From Streptomyces lucensis JCM 4490 (GTDB lineage Bacteria > Actinomycetota > Actinomycetes > Streptomycetales > Streptomycetaceae), in assembly GCF_014650035.1 (NCBI RefSeq), contig NZ_BMUE01000021.1, positions 39,743-103,742 of the forward strand: a stretch of DNA of 64,000 bases. Reading direction: 5' to 3'. The notes under the pieces were generated by a model, which was not told the origin of the DNA, searched no databases, and was given only the letters and a program-made list of their open reading frames with translations. Both the position numbers and the translations under genes were made by a program. Shown here piece by piece: positions 1-7,952 of the stretch (position 1 is the first letter of the stretch; the number at the start of each line of letters is the position of its first letter).

Positions 1-455
1 TCGAGCTGTACCGGACCCGGTACGCGCACTACGGGCACGGCACCCCGGAGCAGGCGATCGTCGGCCTGGGCGGCCAGGTGTTCATGCGCCGCAACTCGCA
101 GGACGCGGTGCGCGAGTTCCGGCCGTACTTCGACAACGCGCCGGTCTACGGGCACGGCCCCTCGCTGGAGGACTTCACCGAGCAGACCCCGCTGACCGTC
201 GGCTCCCCGCAGCAGGTGATCGAGCGGACCCTGTCCTTCCGCGAGTACACGGGCGACTACCAGCGCCAGCTGTTCCTGATGGACCACGCGGGGCTGCCGC
301 TGAAGACCGTGCTGGAGCAGCTCGACCTGCTCGGCGAGGAGGTCGTACCGGTACTGCGCAAGGAGTTCGCCGCCGGCCGCCCGGCGGACGTGCCGCAGGC
401 GCCCACCCACGGATCCCTGCTCGCCGCCGCTTCGGAAGGGGTGACCGCCGCATGA
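1..455 (+). CDS. LLM-class flavin-dependent monooxygenase, C-terminal part (partial)
   Basis: The reading frame is open from the window edge (codon frame from base 3), so only the last ~150 residues are visible. The visible part has the C-terminal layout of bacterial luciferase-like monooxygenases: a segment ending GLGGQVFMRRNSQDAV, then a TVGSPQQVIERTLSFREYTGDY stretch like the conserved region that closes the TIM barrel, then a helix with QLFLMDHAGLP. The stop overlaps the start of the next gene, an FMN reductase, by ATGA. Such pairs (CE1758/CE1759 type) work as an FMNH2-using oxygenase with its flavin supplier; the substrate cannot be told from the sequence. Confidence 0.85.
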   Translation, partial: ELYRTRYAHYGHGTPEQAIVGLGGQVFMRRNSQDAVREFRPYFDNAPVYGHGPSLEDFTEQTPLTVGSPQQVIERTLSFREYTGDYQRQLFLMDHAGLPLKTVLEQLDLLGEEVVPVLRKEFAAGRPADVPQAPTHGSLLAAASEGVTAA

Positions 456-1051
456 AGCTCGTCGTCGTCTCGGCGGGGCTGAGCGTCCCGTCCTCCACCC
501 GGCTGCTGGCCGACCGGCTGGCCGCCGCGGTGGACCGGCTCGCGCCGGTGGACGTCCAGGTGGTGGAGCTGCGCTACCTCGCCGTCGAGATCGCGCACCA
601 CCTCACCAACGGCTTCCCGGGCAGGGCGCTGGCCGCCGCGCAGGACGCGGTGGCCGGGGCCGACGGACTGGCCGTCGTCACTCCGGTGTTCAGCGCGTCG
701 TACAGCGGGCTGTTCAAGTCGTTCTTCGACGTGCTGGACAAGGACGCGCTGGCCGGCAAGCCGGTGCTGATCGGCGCGACCGGCGGTACGGCCCGGCACT
801 CGCTGGTGCTGGACCACGCGCTGCGCCCGCTCTTCGCGTACCTGCGGGCCGTGGTCGTGCCGACCGGGGTCTACGCCGCGTCGGAGGACTGGGGCGCGCA
901 GGGCCTGGCCGACCGCGTCGAGCGGGCGGCCGGGGAGCTGGCCACGCTGATGACGGGACGGCCGGCCGCCGGGCCGGCCGAGCCCGAGGAGGCCGACGAC
1001 GCCCTGACGGTGGTGCCGTTCGAGCAGCGACTGGCGGAACTGGGAGCGTGA
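452..1051 (+). CDS. NADPH-dependent FMN reductase (CE1759 type)
   Basis: 199-residue flavodoxin-fold protein. The N-terminus VVVSAGLSVPSSTRLLADRL has the SxxSxTR phosphate-binding loop of NADPH-dependent FMN reductases; TPVFSASYSGLFKSFFD (about residues 76-92) and GATGGTARHS (about 113) are the other flavin-loop segments. Start codon ATG overlaps the TGA of the upstream luciferase-like monooxygenase, so the two are translationally coupled and should act as a two-component flavin system, this one delivering FMNH2. No terminator directly follows, but 340 bp of repeat-rich non-coding DNA separates it from the next gene. Confidence 0.88.
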   Translation: MKLVVVSAGLSVPSSTRLLADRLAAAVDRLAPVDVQVVELRYLAVEIAHHLTNGFPGRALAAAQDAVAGADGLAVVTPVFSASYSGLFKSFFDVLDKDALAGKPVLIGATGGTARHSLVLDHALRPLFAYLRAVVVPTGVYAASEDWGAQGLADRVERAAGELATLMTGRPAAGPAEPEEADDALTVVPFEQRLAELGA

Positions 1052-1391
1052 CCGCACCGCACACTCCCCAGCCCGTCCGCGGCACCCACCGTGCCCGCCC
1101 GGCAACCACGCACCCAGCCGCCTGACACCCACCGAGCCCGTCCGGCACCCACCCAGCCCGCCCGGTGTCCACCCGCCCAGCCATCAAGTCCGTCCGGCAC
1201 GGGCCCACCCAGGCCGACCGGCATCCTCCCGGCCTGTCCGGCGTTTGGGGACGAGGCCGTTCAGGCCGCCGGGTCCTGCTGGGGGCGCAGCCCCCAGCAG
1301 GACCCGGCGAGTCGGTGAGAGCCAGGTAAAAAGGGTGCCCGCGGCCCCCCGCACCCAGCCGAACCGCCGGAGGCCTTGGCAGACTGGTCGC
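1052..1391. other. Intergenic region with degenerate repeats and a hairpin
   Basis: No convincing gene. Bases 1075-1245 are a C-rich array of degenerate units resembling GTCCGGCACCCACCCAG, with no fixed period. A strong inverted repeat follows at 1269-1307 (separate entry). The last ~80 bp lead into the response regulator gene. Open frames in this stretch are compositional shadows. Confidence 0.6.
1269..1307. terminator. 17-bp perfect stem hairpin
   Basis: CCGGGTCCTGCTGGGGG (1269-1285), 5-nt loop CGCAG, then the exact complement (1291-1307). It lies between the FMN reductase and the response regulator. A factor-independent terminator without a T-tract is typical of high-GC actinobacteria; a leader structure of the downstream operon is the alternative. 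Confidence 0.6.
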
Positions 1392-2162
1392 GTGCCCCAG
1401 AACGTGCTGCTCGCCGAGGACGACCGCGCCATCCGTCATGCCCTGGAGCGGGCGCTGACGCTGGAGGGGTACCAGGTGACGGCGGTCGCCGACGGCGTCG
1501 AGGCGCTGGCCCAGGCCCACCGGACACCGCCGGACGTCCTCGTGCTCGACGTCATGATGCCGGGCATCGACGGCCTCCAGGTCTGCCGGGTGCTGCGCGC
1601 CGAGGGCGACCGCACCCCGATCCTCATGCTCACCGCGCTCGTGGAGACCGCCGACCGGATCGCGGGCCTGGACGCCGGCGCCGACGACTACGTGGTCAAG
1701 CCGTTCGACGTGGAGGAGGTCTTCGCCCGGCTGCGCGCGCTGCTGCGCCGTACCAGCCCGGTGCCGGCCGGCGGCACCGGCCCCGAGGGCGGCGGCCAGG
1801 GTGCCGGCCAGGGCGGCGCCGTACGGGCCGGCGCCCAGCCGGCCGACGTCCGGTCCGCCGACCGGCAGCTGGAGGCCGCCGGCGTCCGCATGGACCTGCA
1901 GGCCCGCCGGGCCTGGCGCGGCGGCCGCGAGCTGGAGCTGACCCGCACCGAGTTCGAGTTGCTGGAGCTGCTGGTGCGCAACGCGGAGATCGTGCTCGAC
2001 CACTCGACGATCTACGACCGCATCTGGGGCTACGACTTCGGCCCCGGTTCCAAGAACCTCGCCGTCTACGTCGGCTACCTGCGCCGCAAGCTGGACGAGC
2101 CCGGCGCCCCGCAGCTGATCCACACCGTGCGGGGCGTGGGATACGTGCTGCGGGAGGGCTGA
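1392..2162 (+). CDS. OmpR/PhoB-family response regulator
   Basis: 256 residues from GTG 1392; the frame is open further upstream, but the receiver begins VPQNVLLAEDDRAIR, so this start is preferred. Receiver: acidic pair D10-D11, phospho-acceptor D53 in VLVLDVMMPG, and lysine in DDYVVKPF. The C-terminal winged helix runs from about residue 165 (ELELTRTEFELLELLVRN ... YVGYLRRKLDEP). A G/A/Q-rich linker of about 35 residues between the domains is longer than usual. The histidine kinase gene starts directly after the stop, so the two form a cognate pair resembling MprA/MprB-type envelope-stress systems; the signal is unknown. Confidence 0.92.
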   Translation: MPQNVLLAEDDRAIRHALERALTLEGYQVTAVADGVEALAQAHRTPPDVLVLDVMMPGIDGLQVCRVLRAEGDRTPILMLTALVETADRIAGLDAGADDYVVKPFDVEEVFARLRALLRRTSPVPAGGTGPEGGGQGAGQGGAVRAGAQPADVRSADRQLEAAGVRMDLQARRAWRGGRELELTRTEFELLELLVRNAEIVLDHSTIYDRIWGYDFGPGSKNLAVYVGYLRRKLDEPGAPQLIHTVRGVGYVLREG

Positions 2163-3617
2163 GTGGGCCGCCCGGCGCGGCCGCCGGCCCTGCGCCGGCC
2201 CAGGCTCGTCTCGCTGCGCACCACCTTCGCCGTGTCCTTCGCGGCGGTCACCGCCGCCGTCACGATCCTCGTCGGCATCGTGTCGTACGGCTCCGCCGCC
2301 CGGCTGGTCCGCGTCGACCAGCAGTCGGTGTTCACGCAGGTCGTGCAGGACGTCCAGGACGAGGTGCGCCAGCACCGGATGGTGCCGGAGGACTTCTCCT
2401 CCTCGCGCCCGGGGCACGACCTGGTCCGGCCCGCCCGCACCGACGTGCAGGTGCTCGGCGCGCGGGGGGAGATCGTGGACCACGGCAGCCCGGTGCTGCC
2501 CGTCACCGCCCGGGACCGGTCCGTGGCGGTGGCGCGCCCGGCCGGGAGGATGGTCCAGCACAAGGACGTACGGGTCGACGAGGACCTGTTCCGCATCGCC
2601 ACCGTCTCGCTGGGCGACGGGCGGGGCGCGGTCCAGGTGGCGCAGGAGTTCAGCGACACCGAGGACCTGCTGCGCACGCTGCAGCAGCGCACGCTGATCC
2701 TGATGGCGGCGGTCGTGGTCGCGGCGGGGCTGTTCGGGTGGTGGCTGGCCCGGCGGATCACCCGGCGGCTGGTCGTCCTGACGTCGGCCGCGGAGGACGT
2801 GGCCCGCACCCGGCGGCTGGGCATCCAGGTGCCGGTCACGGGGCTGGACGAGGTGGGCCGGCTGGGGCGGGCCTTCGACCGCATGCTGGGCCGGCTCGCG
2901 CAGTCCGAGGAGGACCAGCGGCGGCTCGTCCAGGACGCGGGCCACGAACTGCGCACGCCGCTGACGTCCCTGCGGACCAACATCTCCCTGCTCCGGCGCA
3001 TCGACGAACTCCCGCCCGGTACCCGCGAGGACCTGGTCGCCGACCTCACCCAGGAGGCCCGGGAACTCACCGACCTGGTCAACGAGCTGGTGGACCTCGC
3101 CGCCGGGCAGTCCGACGCCGAGCCGCCGCAGCGGGTGGACCTCGCCGACCTCGCCGAGGACGTGGCGGGGCTGGCGGAACGGCGCACCGGCCGCCGGATC
3201 ACGCTGCGTACGAGCGGTGACACGACGACCGACGGGCGGCCCGGGATGCTGCAGCGGGCCATCTCCAACCTGGTGGAGAACGCGGCCAAGTTCGACCGGG
3301 ACGGCAAGGCGCCGATCGAGGTCGCCGTCACCGGTCCGGCGCGGCCGGGCGCCGTGCGCGTGGAGGTGCTGGACCGGGGGCCCGGCATCGCCGACGGGGA
3401 CCTCATCCGCATCTTCGACCGCTTCTACCGGGCCGCCGACGCGCGGTCCCTGCCGGGGTCGGGCCTCGGCCTTTCCATCGTGCGCGAGGTCGCGACGGCG
3501 CACGGCGGAGCACCGTTCGCCTTCCGGCGGGAGGGCGGTGGGGCGGTCATCGGATTCACGGTGGGCGGCGGCCTCGCGGACAGCGACGGCGGCCCGCCGG
3601 GCGGCCCCGACGGCTGA
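2163..3617 (+). CDS. Sensor histidine kinase (HAMP type)
   Basis: 484 residues, GTG start immediately after the regulator's stop. Order: short Arg/Pro-rich cytoplasmic N-terminus, first membrane helix (about 20-45), extracytoplasmic sensor region (about 46-177), second helix (LILMAAVVVAAGLFGWWLA), HAMP, then HisKA with H261 in DAGHELRTPLTS, an N-box (NLVENAAKFD) and a G-box (SGLGLSIVREVA). All catalytic parts are present. It should phosphorylate the regulator encoded just upstream. The C-terminal tail is Gly/Asp/Pro-rich. A 39-bp tandem repeat array starts 34 bp past the stop. Confidence 0.93.
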   Translation: MGRPARPPALRRPRLVSLRTTFAVSFAAVTAAVTILVGIVSYGSAARLVRVDQQSVFTQVVQDVQDEVRQHRMVPEDFSSSRPGHDLVRPARTDVQVLGARGEIVDHGSPVLPVTARDRSVAVARPAGRMVQHKDVRVDEDLFRIATVSLGDGRGAVQVAQEFSDTEDLLRTLQQRTLILMAAVVVAAGLFGWWLARRITRRLVVLTSAAEDVARTRRLGIQVPVTGLDEVGRLGRAFDRMLGRLAQSEEDQRRLVQDAGHELRTPLTSLRTNISLLRRIDELPPGTREDLVADLTQEARELTDLVNELVDLAAGQSDAEPPQRVDLADLAEDVAGLAERRTGRRITLRTSGDTTTDGRPGMLQRAISNLVENAAKFDRDGKAPIEVAVTGPARPGAVRVEVLDRGPGIADGDLIRIFDRFYRAADARSLPGSGLGLSIVREVATAHGGAPFAFRREGGGAVIGFTVGGGLADSDGGPPGGPDG

Positions 3618-3651
3618 TCCCGGGCAGCCCGCCGCCCCTGATGCCCCGGAC

Positions 3652-3840
3652 CCGGTGGCCGCCCGGCTTCTGCGGCCCGCCGCCCTGGGCCCGGTGGCCG
3701 TCCGGTCTCTGCGGCCCGTGGCCCTGGGCCCGGTGGCCGTCCGGTCTCTGCGGTCCGCCGCCCTGGGCCCGGGGCCGCCCGGCCCCTACGACCGGCCGCC
3801 CCGGGCCCGGTGACCGCCCGGCTTCTACGACCCGCCGCCC
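3652..3840. repeat. 39-bp tandem repeat array between convergent genes
   Basis: Units begin CCGGTGGCC(G/C)... and end GCCCTGGGC. Copies at 3652-3690, 3691-3729 and 3730-3768 are nearly identical; a fourth (3769-3806) and a partial fifth (from 3807) are degenerate and run into the 3' end of the convergent lysyltransferase gene. There are no unique spacers, so it is not a CRISPR array. Confidence 0.85.
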
Positions 3841-5633
3841 ATCCCCGGCAGGGTGAGGAAGCCCTCCGCCCGGGCGGAGGCCAGGCCGATGCGGGGGATG
3901 TCGCTGCTCTTGGCGAAGAGCAGGAAGCGGGGTTCCCACAGCGGGCGGTACTTGGCGTTGGCGCGGTAGAGGGACTCGATCTGCCACCAGCGGGAGAAGA
4001 ACGTGAGGGTGGAGCGCCACAGGCGCAGGACCGGGCCGGCGCCGAGGCGGGAGCCCCGCTCGAAGACCGAGCGGAACATGGCGAAGTTGAGGGAGACGCG
4101 CCGGATGCCCAGCTCATTCGCCTGCAGGAGGAGTTCCACCACCATGTACTCCATCAGGCCGTTCTCGCAGGCGCGGTCGCGGCGCATCAGGTCCAGGGAC
4201 AGGCCGTGCTCGCCCCAGGGCACGAAGCTCAGCAGGGCGCGCGGTTCGCCGTCCGCGTCCCGGCACTCCAGCATCACGCAGCGGCCGTCGGCCGGGTCGC
4301 CGAGGCGGCCGAGGGCCATGGAGAAGCCGCGCTCGGTGGCGCCGTCGCGCCAGCGGTCGGCGCGCTCGACGAGCAGGGCCGTCTCGGCGTCCCCGATGTC
4401 CTCGTGGCGGCGGATGCGGACGGTGTAGCCGGCCCGCCGGACCCGGTTGTGGGCCTGCCGGACCACGCGCATGGCGCGGCCCTCGAGGGTGAAGTCGGCC
4501 AGGTCGACGATCGCCTCGTCGCCGAGTTCGAGGGCGTCCAGGCCGTGGCGGGCGTAGACGGTGCCCGCTTCCTCGCTCGCGCCCATCACCGCGGGCGTCC
4601 AGGCGTGCCGGCGGGCCTCCGCCAGCCAGGCGTCGATGGCGCCGGGCCAGGCCTCGGGGTCGCCGATCGGGTCGCCGGAGGCGAGGCTGACGCCGCCGAC
4701 GACGCGGTAGGCGATGGCGGCCTTGCCGCTGGGCGAGAACAGGACGGCCTTGTCGCGGCGCAGCGCGAAGTAGCCGAGCGAGTCGCGCTCGCCGTGCCGC
4801 TCCAGCAGGGCGCGGAGCCTCGCCTCGTCCTGCTCGCCGAGCAGGCACTCGCCGCGGGGGGCGCGGAAGCAGGCGTAGAGGACCAGCAGGAAGGCCGCGG
4901 CCATCGCGACGTTGACGATGACGTCGGCCCAGCCGGGGGCGGCGACGTCGGTCACGTGGTCGGCGAGCGGGCCGACGCTGATGCCGCGCAGCAGGGTGTA
5001 CGCGATCTCGTCGCCGAGCGGGGCGCCGGGGTGCGTGTTGGTGGCGTGCACCAGGAGGGTGCCGAGGGTGCCGCAGGCCAGGATGCCGCCGGCGCCGGCG
5101 GCGAGGGCCAGGCGCGGGTTGGAGCGGTCGCCGATGGCGTCGAACTCGCGGCGGCCGAGCAGCAGGGCGGCGACGAACAGGCCGGTGAGGGCGGCGGAGA
5201 GCCAGTCGAAGAGGTGCCCGCGGAACGGGTCGCGGGTCAGCGCGAGGGCGTAGAGGCAGAACAGGGGGCCGGCCAGGAGGAGGTTGAAGACCCAGGCGGC
5301 GCGCTTGCGGCGGCGCATGACCACCGCGAGGAACAGTGCGAGCGCCGCCGAGACCAGGCCGGCGGTGGCCAGGTACGGGGTGAAGAACTCGCCCGCGTTG
5401 TGCTCGTGCACCTCCTCGCGGAAGGGCAGCGACATGACGGCGGCGATGTTCAGGACCGCCATGAGCCGCAGGTACCAGACGGTGGCCGTGGCGGCGCGGG
5501 TGCGCAGCCGGCCGCCGCCGGCCGGGCGGAAGCGGACCGGGGGGAGGCGGGCCGGCAGGAGGCGGATGCCGCGGCGGGGACTGCGCGGAGCGGGGACCTG
5601 CGGGGAGACCAGGGTCGGCTGTCGAGCGGGCAT
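3825..5633 (-). CDS. MprF-like phosphatidylglycerol lysyltransferase domain protein
   Basis: 602 residues. An Arg/Pro-rich cytoplasmic N-terminus is followed by about six membrane helices (residues ~45-250, e.g. GLVSAALALFLAVVM, NLLLAGPLFCLYALAL) and a large soluble DUF2156 domain (about 255-590) of the MprF/LysX synthetase-transferase type, with GKAAIAYRVVGGVSLASGDPIG and LSLDLMRRDRACENGLMEYM. Family members move an aminoacyl group from tRNA to phosphatidylglycerol, or have related membrane-modifying roles, lowering negative surface charge and sensitivity to cationic peptides. It is convergent with the two-component pair upstream, which may sense envelope stress, but co-regulation is only inferred. 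The true acyl donor is not evident. Confidence 0.85.
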   Translation of the reverse strand: MPARQPTLVSPQVPAPRSPRRGIRLLPARLPPVRFRPAGGGRLRTRAATATVWYLRLMAVLNIAAVMSLPFREEVHEHNAGEFFTPYLATAGLVSAALALFLAVVMRRRKRAAWVFNLLLAGPLFCLYALALTRDPFRGHLFDWLSAALTGLFVAALLLGRREFDAIGDRSNPRLALAAGAGGILACGTLGTLLVHATNTHPGAPLGDEIAYTLLRGISVGPLADHVTDVAAPGWADVIVNVAMAAAFLLVLYACFRAPRGECLLGEQDEARLRALLERHGERDSLGYFALRRDKAVLFSPSGKAAIAYRVVGGVSLASGDPIGDPEAWPGAIDAWLAEARRHAWTPAVMGASEEAGTVYARHGLDALELGDEAIVDLADFTLEGRAMRVVRQAHNRVRRAGYTVRIRRHEDIGDAETALLVERADRWRDGATERGFSMALGRLGDPADGRCVMLECRDADGEPRALLSFVPWGEHGLSLDLMRRDRACENGLMEYMVVELLLQANELGIRRVSLNFAMFRSVFERGSRLGAGPVLRLWRSTLTFFSRWWQIESLYRANAKYRPLWEPRFLLFAKSSDIPRIGLASARAEGFLTLPGMGGGS

Positions 5634-5743
5634 GGTGACGGGTCACCTTGGGGGAGGGGGACGGGGAAACGCAGACCTTACAGCGCGTGAGGCCGGCGCG
5701 GGTGCGGGAAGATCCGCACAGCCACCGCACAGCGTCTCATCCG

Positions 5744-6016
5744 TCAGCGGCCCGTACGGCGCCGGGCCGCCAGCAGCCAGCCCAGGTTGCCCGCCGCGGC
5801 GCCGGCCGCCACCGTGGCGACGATGACCCCGCCGGTGGCGAGGCCGTCGCTGAACAGGTGCGGGCGCCGGTCGAGGCTGTGCAGGCCGAAGCCGCTCAGC
5901 TCGTACACGCCGACGGCGGCGATCACGAGACTGACGACCAGCAGCGCCAGCGTCGGCGCGAGACTGCGCACGCAGACCGCCCCCGCGGTCTCCGTCGCCC
6001 CGTCCGTGTCCTGCAT
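5744..6016 (-). CDS. Small two-helix membrane protein, unknown
   Basis: 90 residues with two clear hydrophobic segments (SLAPTLALLVVSLVIAAVGVY and ATGGVIVATVAAGAAAGNLGWLLA) and a positively charged C-terminus RRRTGR. I do not recognise the family. It is a plausible real gene because the hydrophobic pattern is coherent and it fills the gap between two other genes. It is divergent from the M55 peptidase; both promoters must share 6017-6092. Confidence 0.55.
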   Translation of the reverse strand: MQDTDGATETAGAVCVRSLAPTLALLVVSLVIAAVGVYELSGFGLHSLDRRPHLFSDGLATGGVIVATVAAGAAAGNLGWLLAARRRTGR

Positions 6017-6092
6017 GTCTCCCCCGATGAACGGATCTGTGGCCGTTGGCCGTTGGGAACCTACATTACGTAGGGTCGATAGGGTCGACGCC

Positions 6093-6923
6093 GTGCGGAT
6101 CTACATCAGCGTGGACATGGAAGGCGTCACCGGACTTGTGGACGCCGATGACGTCCAGCCGGGCGGACGGGACTACGAGCGCGGCCGGTCGATGATGGCC
6201 GAGGACGTGAACGCGGCCGTGCGCGGCGCGCTGTCGGCCGGCGCGGCGGACATCCTCGTCAACGACGCCCACGGCCCGATGCGCAACCTGCTGCCGCAGG
6301 ACCTGCACCCGGCGGCCCGCCTGGTGCGGGGCAAGCCCAAGCAGATGGGCATGCTGGAGGGGCTGACCGGGGAGTACGACGCCGTGCTGTGCGTCGGCTA
6401 CCACTCCCGCGCCGGCGCCCTGGGCGTGCTCAGCCACAGCTTCATGGGGCACGAGATCGAGGACATGTGGCTGGACGGCCGCCCGGTCGGCGAGATCGGC
6501 CTCGCCCACGCCACCGCGGCGGCCCTGGGCGTGCCGGTGGTGGCCCTCACGGGTGACGACGCGGCGTGCGCGGAGATGACGGCGTGGGCGGCGTCGGTCG
6601 CCACCGTCCCGGTGAAGTACGCCCACGACCGGTTCGCCGCCGAGCTGCGCCCGGAGGCCGAGGCGCGCAAGGCGGTCGAGGAGACGGTCGCCCGGGCGCT
6701 GACCCCGCTCCCACCCCGCCCCGGCCCGCAGGCCGGCCAGGCCACCCTGACCGTCCGCTGGCAGTCCGCCTCGGTCGCCGCCACCCTCCTCGGCATCCCC
6801 GGCGTCACGGCCGACGACAGCCGCACGGTACGCACGACCGGCCGGCTGCCGGACCTGTACCGCCAGTTCGGGGTGTGGATGCGGGTGGCCTCGTCCCTCT
6901 CCGGCCAAGCGCCCTACTGCTGA
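6093..6923 (+). CDS. M55-family D-aminopeptidase (DppA-like)
   Basis: 276 residues from GTG 6093 (MRIYISVDMEGVTG); the frame is open further upstream but family homology begins here. Zinc ligands of the DppA fold are recognisable: D8 and E10 in SVDMEG, histidines in NDAHGPM and GYHSRAG, and the glutamate in GEIGLAHATAAALG. DppA releases D-amino acids from D-Ala-containing peptides in a decameric ring, used in recycling cell-wall-derived peptides. It stands alone with no dipeptide transporter beside it; the following MBL-fold gene starts 26 bp downstream and could be cotranscribed. Confidence 0.88.
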   Translation: MRIYISVDMEGVTGLVDADDVQPGGRDYERGRSMMAEDVNAAVRGALSAGAADILVNDAHGPMRNLLPQDLHPAARLVRGKPKQMGMLEGLTGEYDAVLCVGYHSRAGALGVLSHSFMGHEIEDMWLDGRPVGEIGLAHATAAALGVPVVALTGDDAACAEMTAWAASVATVPVKYAHDRFAAELRPEAEARKAVEETVARALTPLPPRPGPQAGQATLTVRWQSASVAATLLGIPGVTADDSRTVRTTGRLPDLYRQFGVWMRVASSLSGQAPYC

Positions 6924-6949
6924 CCCTTCCAACCGTGAGGTGAGTTGTC

Positions 6950-7765
6950 GTGACCACTGCGTCTTCCGGCCCGTCCCGGTCCGCGTCCGCCGCCGGCGAG
7001 CGGATCCCCGTCCGGGTCCTCGGCGGCCCGACCGTGCTCATCGAGTACGGCGGACTCCGTTTCCTGACCGATCCGACCTTCGACGGGCCCGGCGACTATC
7101 CCGCACCCAGCGGCCGGGTCCTGACCAAGACCGCCCCGCCCCTCGTGACGCCCGCCGGACTCGGGCCCGTGGACGTCGTGCTGCTCTCCCACGACCAGCA
7201 CGCGGACAACCTCGACCACTCCGGCCGCGCCCTGCTCGCCGACGTACCGCGCACCTTCACCACACCCGCGGCGGCCGGACGGCTCGGCGGCGCCACCGAG
7301 CCGCTGAACCCCTGGCAGTGCGTCGACCTGCCCCGCCCCGACGGCGGCACGGTCACCGTGACCGCCGCCCCGGCCCTGCACGGCCCCGAGGGCTGCGAGC
7401 CGCTGGTCGGCGAGGTCACCGGCTTCCTGCTGACCTCCCCCGACCTGCCCGCCGTCTACGTCAGCGGCGACAACGCCTCCCTCGCCCTGGTCGAGGAGAT
7501 CGCCGCCCGGTACGCGCCCGTCGACACCGCCGTCCTCTTCGCCGGCGCCCCCCGCCTGGCCGCCCTCGACGACGCCCTCCTCGTCCTCGACGGCACCGGC
7601 GCGGCGGCGGCCGCCGCGCTCCTCGGCGCCCGCCGCGTCGTCGCCGCCCACTGCGACAGCTGGGCCCACTTCACCGAGGGCCGCGAGCACGTCGTCCGGG
7701 CGTTCACGAATGCGGGCCTCCTGGACAGGCTGCAGCCGGCCGACCCCGTCCGCCCGGAGGTCTGA
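6950..7765 (+). CDS. MBL-fold metallo-hydrolase (UlaG/YcjY-like lactonase type)
   Basis: 271 residues from GTG 6950, preceded by a good ribosome site (GAGGTGAG). The sequence VLLSHDQHADNLDHSG is the beta-lactamase-fold HxHxDxxD motif with the first histidine of the usual pair replaced by Gln (H-D-Q-H-A-D). VYVSGDNAS carries the later metal Asp and VVAAHCDSW the final His. These zinc or manganese hydrolases act on lactones and phosphoesters; the substrate cannot be read from the sequence. It is probably in one transcript with the M55 peptidase upstream. Confidence 0.82.
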   Translation: MTTASSGPSRSASAAGERIPVRVLGGPTVLIEYGGLRFLTDPTFDGPGDYPAPSGRVLTKTAPPLVTPAGLGPVDVVLLSHDQHADNLDHSGRALLADVPRTFTTPAAAGRLGGATEPLNPWQCVDLPRPDGGTVTVTAAPALHGPEGCEPLVGEVTGFLLTSPDLPAVYVSGDNASLALVEEIAARYAPVDTAVLFAGAPRLAALDDALLVLDGTGAAAAAALLGARRVVAAHCDSWAHFTEGREHVVRAFTNAGLLDRLQPADPVRPEV

Positions 7766-7952
7766 GCGCGCCCGCAGCACCTGCGGACCACCCCCGGAAC
7801 CTCCGGTCCCGCCCCGCGCTCACAGCCTCCCCCCGCTCCCTGTGCGGTGGGCTTAACCCCTGGTGAGCGGGCGCGGAGACACCCGCGTAATCAGCGCTTC
7901 CTACGGTCACGACGGGTGATGTCGGACCGAGCACAGGAGATGGGGGGCGCCC
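7766..7952. promoter_or_regulatory. Upstream region of the nitrate reductase gene
   Basis: 187 bp with no gene. GGAGATGGGG just before the GTG at 7953 is the ribosome site. I looked for a GlnR box (GTNAC-type half-sites spaced by 6), expected for nitrogen-regulated genes in Streptomyces, and saw none that was convincing. Confidence 0.4.

Noticed and set aside
714..3503. 929-residue minus-strand open frame across the first two-component system
   Set aside because: Shadow of high GC-content coding on the other strand; composition of repeated Arg/Gly/Asp/His and no domain; the plus strand has clear regulator and kinase domains.
3652..3840. Tandem repeats considered as a CRISPR array
   Set aside because: Units abut directly with no unique spacers, the unit is coding-like and decays toward one end, and no cas genes are near.
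7766..7952. GlnR binding site upstream of the nitrate reductase
   Set aside because: No pair of GTNAC-like half-sites with the right spacing could be read; only isolated TAAC-like words were found.
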